NCBI GenBank assembly: GCA_947500035.1
Contig: CANMQP010000004.1
Span: 94,071 to 158,070 of the forward strand
Reading direction: 5' to 3'
Source of the DNA: an uncultured Kiloniellaceae bacterium
GTDB taxonomy: Bacteria > Pseudomonadota > Alphaproteobacteria > Kiloniellales > Kiloniellaceae
Length of the DNA stretch: 64,000 bases
A model generated the notes under the pieces. The model was not told the origin of the DNA and searched no databases. It saw only the letters and a program-made list of their open reading frames with translations. Below, piece after piece: positions 60,273 to 64,000 of this stretch (positions within the stretch are counted from its first letter, which is position 1; every line of letters starts with the position of its first letter). The position numbers and the translations under genes were made by a program.

Positions 60273-62357
60273 TCAGTCCAACTCGAAAACGCGGAGCAAA
60301 AATCCGTAGACCAGCGCGACCTCTTTCAGCCGGTCGAAGCGCCCGGACGCGCCGGCATGGCCCGCATCCATATTTGTCTTTAAAAGCAGCAGGTTGGAAT
60401 CGGTCTTGAGTTCGCGCAGTCTGGCAACCCACTTCGCAGGTTCCCAATAGGTCACCCGCGGATCGGTCAGGCCCGCGGTCGCAAGGATATGCGGGTAGTC
60501 CTGCGCCGTGACGTTGTCGTAGGGGGAGTAGGAGGCGATGTAGTCGTAGGCCTCGGCCTCTGCGATCGGATTGCCCCACTCGGGCCACTCAGGGGGCGTG
60601 AGCGGAAGACTGTCGTCGCACATGGTGTTGAGCACGTCGACGAAGGGCACTTCGCCCACCACGGCCTTCAGAAGATCCGGACGCATGTTGGCAACGGCCC
60701 CGACAAGCATCCCGCCGGCGCTGCCGCCGTGGATGGCGATCCGGCCCTTACGCGTATAGCCTGCTTCAATCAGCCCCTCACCTGCCGCGACAAAGTCCAG
60801 GAAGGTGTTCTTCTTGGCGAGCAACTTGCCATCGCTGTACCAGTGATAGCCCTTGTCCATGCCGCCCCGGATATGCGCGATAGCGTACACGAAGCCACGA
60901 TCGACAAGGCTCAGCCGGTTGGCCGAGAAACTGGCCGGCATGGAGTGTCCGTAGGACCCGTACCCGTACAGCAGCAGCGGCGCCGCGCCATCGAGCGCCA
61001 GGTCCTTGCGGTACAGCAATGAGACGGGTACAGCGGCGCCGTCGTGACTGGGCACCGTAATCCGGGCCGTCATGTAGTCGCCGGGATTATGCCCGCTCGG
61101 AATTTCCTGCTCTTTGCGCAAGACCCGCTTGCGCGTCGCCATGTCGTAGTCGTAGATCCTTGGCGGCGTGGTCATGGAGCTGTAGCTGAATCGCAAGACC
61201 GTCGTATCGAACATAAAACCAGGCTGCATTCCCAGGTCGTAAGCCTCCTCATCGAAGGCAATGGCATGTTCATCGAAGCTCGTAAGGTCTGTGATCACGA
61301 TGCGCGGCAAGCCCTCGACGGTCTCCAAACGGACCATATAGCCAGCAAAAAGCCGAATGTACTTGATCAGGCGTCCGGACACGTGCGCGACCAGATCCTG
61401 CCAGGAGGCAGGGGCGGTCTCCTCAAGCGGACAGGTCGCAATCTTAAAGTCTTCAGCAGCGTTGATATTGGTGAGAATGTAAAACCGATCGCCGTGGTCC
61501 GCGACGTCGTACTCCACGCCAGTCTGACGCGGTGCGATCAGCCGGGGTGTATCAGCAGGCGCATCAGCGGGAATCACCCGGATCTCCGAGGTCGTGTGGT
61601 CGTGGCTGGAAATTGCCACGAAGCGCCCGCTCTCTGTCTTACCGACTCCAACGAAAAAGCCTGGGTCCGCCTCGCTGTAGACCAGCTCATCCCGCTTTGG
61701 ATCCTCGCCGAGCCGATGACGCCGAACCTCGCAGGGCCGGTGATTGTCGTCCAGGATCGTATAGAAAAACGTCGAGCTGTCGGCGGACCAGGCGACATCG
61801 CCCTGAGCACTGCCGATTTCATCGGCCAGCAGTTCGCCGCTTTCCAGGTCCTTGATCCGGATCGTCGTATATTCCGACCCGCTGAGATCCACCGCATAGG
61901 CCAGGAGACGGTGGTCCGGACTGTGGCGGCAAGCGGCGATCCGAAAGAAACTGGTGCCCTCCGCCAGGACATTGCCGTTCAGAATCACCTGCTCCCCGGC
62001 CTCGCCGCCATCACCACTGGCCCGGCGGCAGAAGACTGGATGCTGCCCACCCTGCTCATAGCGATGGTAGTAATCGAAGGGGCCGTCCGGCGCGGGCACC
62101 GAGGAGTCGTCTTCCTTGATCCGGCCCTTCATCTCCCCGAAGAGATGATCCATCAGCGCCTTTTGTGGAGCCAAAACCGCTTCCGTATAGCTGTTATTGG
62201 CCTCAAGGTACGCGCGGATCTCCGGATCCAGGATCTCCGGGCTGCGCATCACCTTCTGCCATTCGGGATCCTTCATCCAGCCGTAGTCATCATGGCGCAT
62301 GCGATCATGCAGGCTGTGTGCCTCCGGGCGTTTGGGGGCTTCTGGTGGCAACTGCAT
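60273..62357 (-). CDS. ptrB: Oligopeptidase B (S9A prolyl oligopeptidase family)
   Basis: 694 aa from the ATG at 62357 with GAGGAAGAG upstream; a longer frame to 62435 would add 26 non-conserved residues. Seen: N-terminal beta-propeller (LRKEQEIPSGHNP, YEVRRHRLGEDP), then the alpha/beta hydrolase with catalytic Ser in AIHGGSAGGMLVGAV, the following Asp in the GLTDPRVTYWEPAKW region, and His in NMDAGHAGASGR. Cleaves small peptides after basic residues in the cytoplasm or periplasm. Monocistronic. Confidence 0.9.
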   Translation of the reverse strand: MQLPPEAPKRPEAHSLHDRMRHDDYGWMKDPEWQKVMRSPEILDPEIRAYLEANNSYTEAVLAPQKALMDHLFGEMKGRIKEDDSSVPAPDGPFDYYHRYEQGGQHPVFCRRASGDGGEAGEQVILNGNVLAEGTSFFRIAACRHSPDHRLLAYAVDLSGSEYTTIRIKDLESGELLADEIGSAQGDVAWSADSSTFFYTILDDNHRPCEVRRHRLGEDPKRDELVYSEADPGFFVGVGKTESGRFVAISSHDHTTSEIRVIPADAPADTPRLIAPRQTGVEYDVADHGDRFYILTNINAAEDFKIATCPLEETAPASWQDLVAHVSGRLIKYIRLFAGYMVRLETVEGLPRIVITDLTSFDEHAIAFDEEAYDLGMQPGFMFDTTVLRFSYSSMTTPPRIYDYDMATRKRVLRKEQEIPSGHNPGDYMTARITVPSHDGAAVPVSLLYRKDLALDGAAPLLLYGYGSYGHSMPASFSANRLSLVDRGFVYAIAHIRGGMDKGYHWYSDGKLLAKKNTFLDFVAAGEGLIEAGYTRKGRIAIHGGSAGGMLVGAVANMRPDLLKAVVGEVPFVDVLNTMCDDSLPLTPPEWPEWGNPIAEAEAYDYIASYSPYDNVTAQDYPHILATAGLTDPRVTYWEPAKWVARLRELKTDSNLLLLKTNMDAGHAGASGRFDRLKEVALVYGFLLRVFELD

Positions 62358-62457
62358 GACCGCTCTTCCTCGACTGACCTCATTCACAACGGGCATTCTC
62401 ACCCGAACCAGCTTAAGCACATGTCCCCGATCCACCTGAACGTCAACCGCTAATCAA

Positions 62458-62820
62458 AACCCGCTATCCCTCTTCCCACGTGCGGCCATAGGGGAAAATC
62501 CGTTAAACCGCCTATCATTTAACGTAATTGTTAATTAATTAAATTGATAAATATAGCCCGCGATAACCAGACGACACCGCACCATCTTATACTTAACAAA
62601 TTTGTTAAATAGAAGATGGTCTCTTGCAGCTTTCAAATCCGATTTCCTGTGTCACAGCTTGAGCCAACTCAAAGACGCCCCGGACCGTCTCATAGATTTG
62701 ATCATGAAAAGCTCGCTGCCGGGGTCTAACCTGACGGACTTCGCGCCCTATATGGCAAAAGAGCGGGTTCACCTAGTCTCTGCTTAGGTGACATTGATCA
62801 AATTCCGGGAGATCTTAAAC
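62458..62820. promoter_or_regulatory. AT-rich gene-free region with a 40-bp palindrome
   Basis: 363 nt. From 62510 to 62610 the sequence is markedly AT-rich (TTAATTAATTAAATTGATAAATA). A 40-bp palindrome at 62581-62620 pairs at 18 of 20 positions and has the perfect 16-bp core TTAACAAATTTGTTAA. A small hairpin (TCACCTA / TAGGTGA) lies near 62769-62791. A 61-codon frame at 62602-62787 has no supporting features. Probably a regulatory region for the DUF4169 gene or the divergent ptrB. Confidence 0.5.
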
Positions 62821-63006
62821 GTGGGCGACGTGATCAATCTGCGCCAGGAACGCAAGCGGCGGAAGCGCAATGCCAAGGAAGCTGAAGCAAGCAAAAACCG
62901 GGCGAAGTTCGGCCTGACCAAAGGCGAAAAGGCGAAAAACAAACTGGAAAGCGACCGGACGGAGCAACGGCTGGACGATCACCGCAAGGATGATCCGGAA
63001 GCTTGA
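62821..63006 (+). CDS. DUF4169 family small basic protein
   Basis: 61 aa from a GTG at 62821 preceded by GGGAG at nine nt; an upstream GTG at 62788 is less likely because the family begins with GDVINLRQ-type sequence. Seen: GDVINLRQERKRRKRNAKEAEASKNRAKFG and QRLDDHRKD. The family is small, basic, helical and of unknown function, common in alphaproteobacteria. Its 3' end overlaps the convergent hypothetical gene by 28 nt. Confidence 0.75.
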   Translation: MGDVINLRQERKRRKRNAKEAEASKNRAKFGLTKGEKAKNKLESDRTEQRLDDHRKDDPEA

Positions 63007-63413
63007 GTAAATGATGCGGCCGGGAAGCGGTTCAGAAAAGTCCGCGCACGAACCAACGCATCGCTCGCGAACTGGTTCGGCTCACGGAGCCAAAGCCCCT
63101 CATACTCTCGAGATTTCTGCTCGGAGATCAGAACGTCGGCCGGTAATTCGTGAAGAGTAGCATCCCAATGGGGATATTGACGCCGTGCCCGCGTCCAGTA
63201 GTGCTTTAACAAGCGCTCCTGGTCTGAAAAGCCGTGATAGTCAAAAGCCTGCGCACCGAACGCGGCGAAGATATGATTTCCCGTGTGTCCGGCATGAGGT
63301 TTGATCCAAAAAGCCCGTGCGCTTAAACCGCCGCACCTCTCCAAAAACGCATAAGCCAGAATATGACACGCGCCGCATGCGAAGAAAACGCGATCAGGCA
63401 GCGCCCAACGCAT
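62979..63413 (-). CDS. Conserved hypothetical protein
   Basis: About 144 aa from the ATG at 63413; AGGA precedes it, and ATGs at 63419 and 63458 are alternatives. Seen: ALPDRVFFACGACHILAYAFLERC, then KPHAGHTGNHIFAAFGAQAFDYHGFS and LPADVLISEQKSREYEGLWLREPNQF. Internal His and Cys are conserved-looking (ACGACH, AGHTGNH, FDYHG) and might bind metal. I recall such proteins as alphaproteobacterial hypotheticals but cannot assign a function. Confidence 0.6.
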   Translation of the reverse strand: MRWALPDRVFFACGACHILAYAFLERCGGLSARAFWIKPHAGHTGNHIFAAFGAQAFDYHGFSDQERLLKHYWTRARRQYPHWDATLHELPADVLISEQKSREYEGLWLREPNQFASDALVRARTFLNRFPAASFTQASGSSLR

Positions 63414-63621
63414 ATCCATATCCTGTTTTGAGTAGTTGGGAGTCCGGACCCTGTACATTTCTGCCGATTTCTGATGACGCCGAATGAACCATATCACAGC
63501 CGGGACGGGCTAAACTCATCGCGCGCTCAAAATATCGTCCAAACGCAGTTCGGCCCGCGACAAGCGCGGGCCGATTCACGTCGGGTCTTGGACTAAAAAG
63601 GATCCTGGAGGGAAATCCTGA

Positions 63622-64000
63622 TCAATCCTGGTCGGCAGCCGTGCTGGCCAGCTGCGTTCCCTTCACTTTCTTGGTCGGCGTCTTGTAGGTATAGAAGATA
63701 TGCCGGCCAATGGTTGGACCCTTGTTGAAGGCTGTACGCCACCGCGGTGCCACGTAGTCCGCATGATAGAAGAGTGCACCACCGGTCATGTCGATTGACA
63801 GACCCCAGTAAACGAAGCTCGCAAGACGTTCGGCATCCTGCCAGGATTTTGCATTCGTAATATCGTCGCTCTGACCATCGCACCACCACGAGAACTGGCA
63901 ACGATGTAACCGGTCCTCGCCCCCTTGGCGCACGACCTCACAGACCGTCGATGGAAAGCGGGGGCTGGCCACACGATTCATCACCACATGCGCTACCGCA
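63622..64000 (-). CDS. SleB-type cell wall hydrolase, partial at the window edge
   Basis: The frame runs off the right edge, so only the C-terminal 125 or so residues are visible. Seen: AVAHVVMNRVASPRFPSTVCEVV and CQFSWWCDG, then YHADYVAPRW, the SleB/CwlJ Hydrolase_2 pattern in which a Glu (upstream, outside the window) and the conserved Trp-Cys region act on peptidoglycan. Probably a periplasmic amidase or lytic enzyme. The stop is at 63622-63624. Confidence 0.85.
   Translation of the reverse strand, partial: AVAHVVMNRVASPRFPSTVCEVVRQGGEDRLHRCQFSWWCDGQSDDITNAKSWQDAERLASFVYWGLSIDMTGGALFYHADYVAPRWRTAFNKGPTIGRHIFYTYKTPTKKVKGTQLASTAADQD

Noticed and set aside
61044..62453. 469-codon frame antisense to oligopeptidase B
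   Set aside because: The minus strand carries complete S9A motifs, whereas this frame shows none.
62602..62787. 61-codon frame starting inside the 40-bp palindrome
   Set aside because: TTG start without a ribosome site and no recognisable sequence; the region looks regulatory.

Overview
The window looks like chromosomal DNA of a free-living, probably marine or halotolerant, alphaproteobacterium of Rhodospirillales/Rhizobiales type. The reasons are a SAM-II riboswitch on metZ, the three-gene HpnC/D/E route to squalene, a form I aerobic CO dehydrogenase operon in canonical order, TRAP and ABC uptake systems, glycine-betaine-type uptake, PhyH dioxygenases, and a 15-nt match to the alphaproteobacterial 16S 3' end. 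Base composition is GC-rich throughout, with short AT-rich islands in intergenic regions. I saw no tRNA, rRNA, transposase or CRISPR array.

Layout. 1-8.9 kb: sugar-acid catabolism of De Ley-Doudoroff type (enolase-superfamily dehydratase cut by the left edge, 3-hydroxyisobutyrate-dehydrogenase-like reductase, MFS and EamA transporters, KDPGal aldolase dgoA, KDGal kinase dgoK, SDR) with GntR and AraC regulators. 9-12.5 kb: periplasmic beta-propeller protein, small membrane protein, CPA2 cation/proton antiporter. 12.8-22.2 kb: second catabolic island with a sugar-type ABC importer, two PhyH dioxygenases, an RraA-like aldolase and a DctQM TRAP permease pair. 22.7-30.8 kb: quaternary-amine ABC importer, a DUF1989-GcvT fusion enzyme, a divergent LacI regulator with a perfect 24-bp operator candidate on the importer promoter, and an SDR. 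31-37.3 kb: CopA copper ATPase behind a textbook MerR/CueR-type promoter, phosphodiesterase, TetR, then an ArsR-DUF3817-CopD operon, and agmatinase at 37.3-38.2 kb. 38.3-47.5 kb: complete coxM-S-L-D-E-F-G operon with an upstream CoxC-like MHYT-LytTR regulator. 47.8-51.6 kb: HD hydrolase and hpnC-D-E. 51.7-56.6 kb: GNAT, amine oxidase-type FAD enzyme, methyltransferase, metZ with SAM-II riboswitch, rhodanese. 56.9-60.2 kb: very acidic coiled-coil protein, a compact structured RNA unit carrying a 22-codon ORF, DUF2946 and PCu(A)C copper proteins. 60.3-64 kb: oligopeptidase B, DUF4169 protein, a conserved hypothetical, and a SleB hydrolase cut by the right edge.

How it fits together: the organism scavenges sugar acids and osmolytes, supplements energy by oxidising CO, makes hopanoid precursors, and handles copper (CopA, CopD, PCuAC, DUF2946). 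CO dehydrogenase itself needs copper in its Mo-S-Cu site, so the copper genes may matter for it, but no sequence link shows this. The least explained items are the 58.4-58.7 kb RNA/ORF unit, the ACGTAC cluster upstream of coxM, and the inverted-repeat element that supplies the stop codons of both hpnE and its convergent neighbour.
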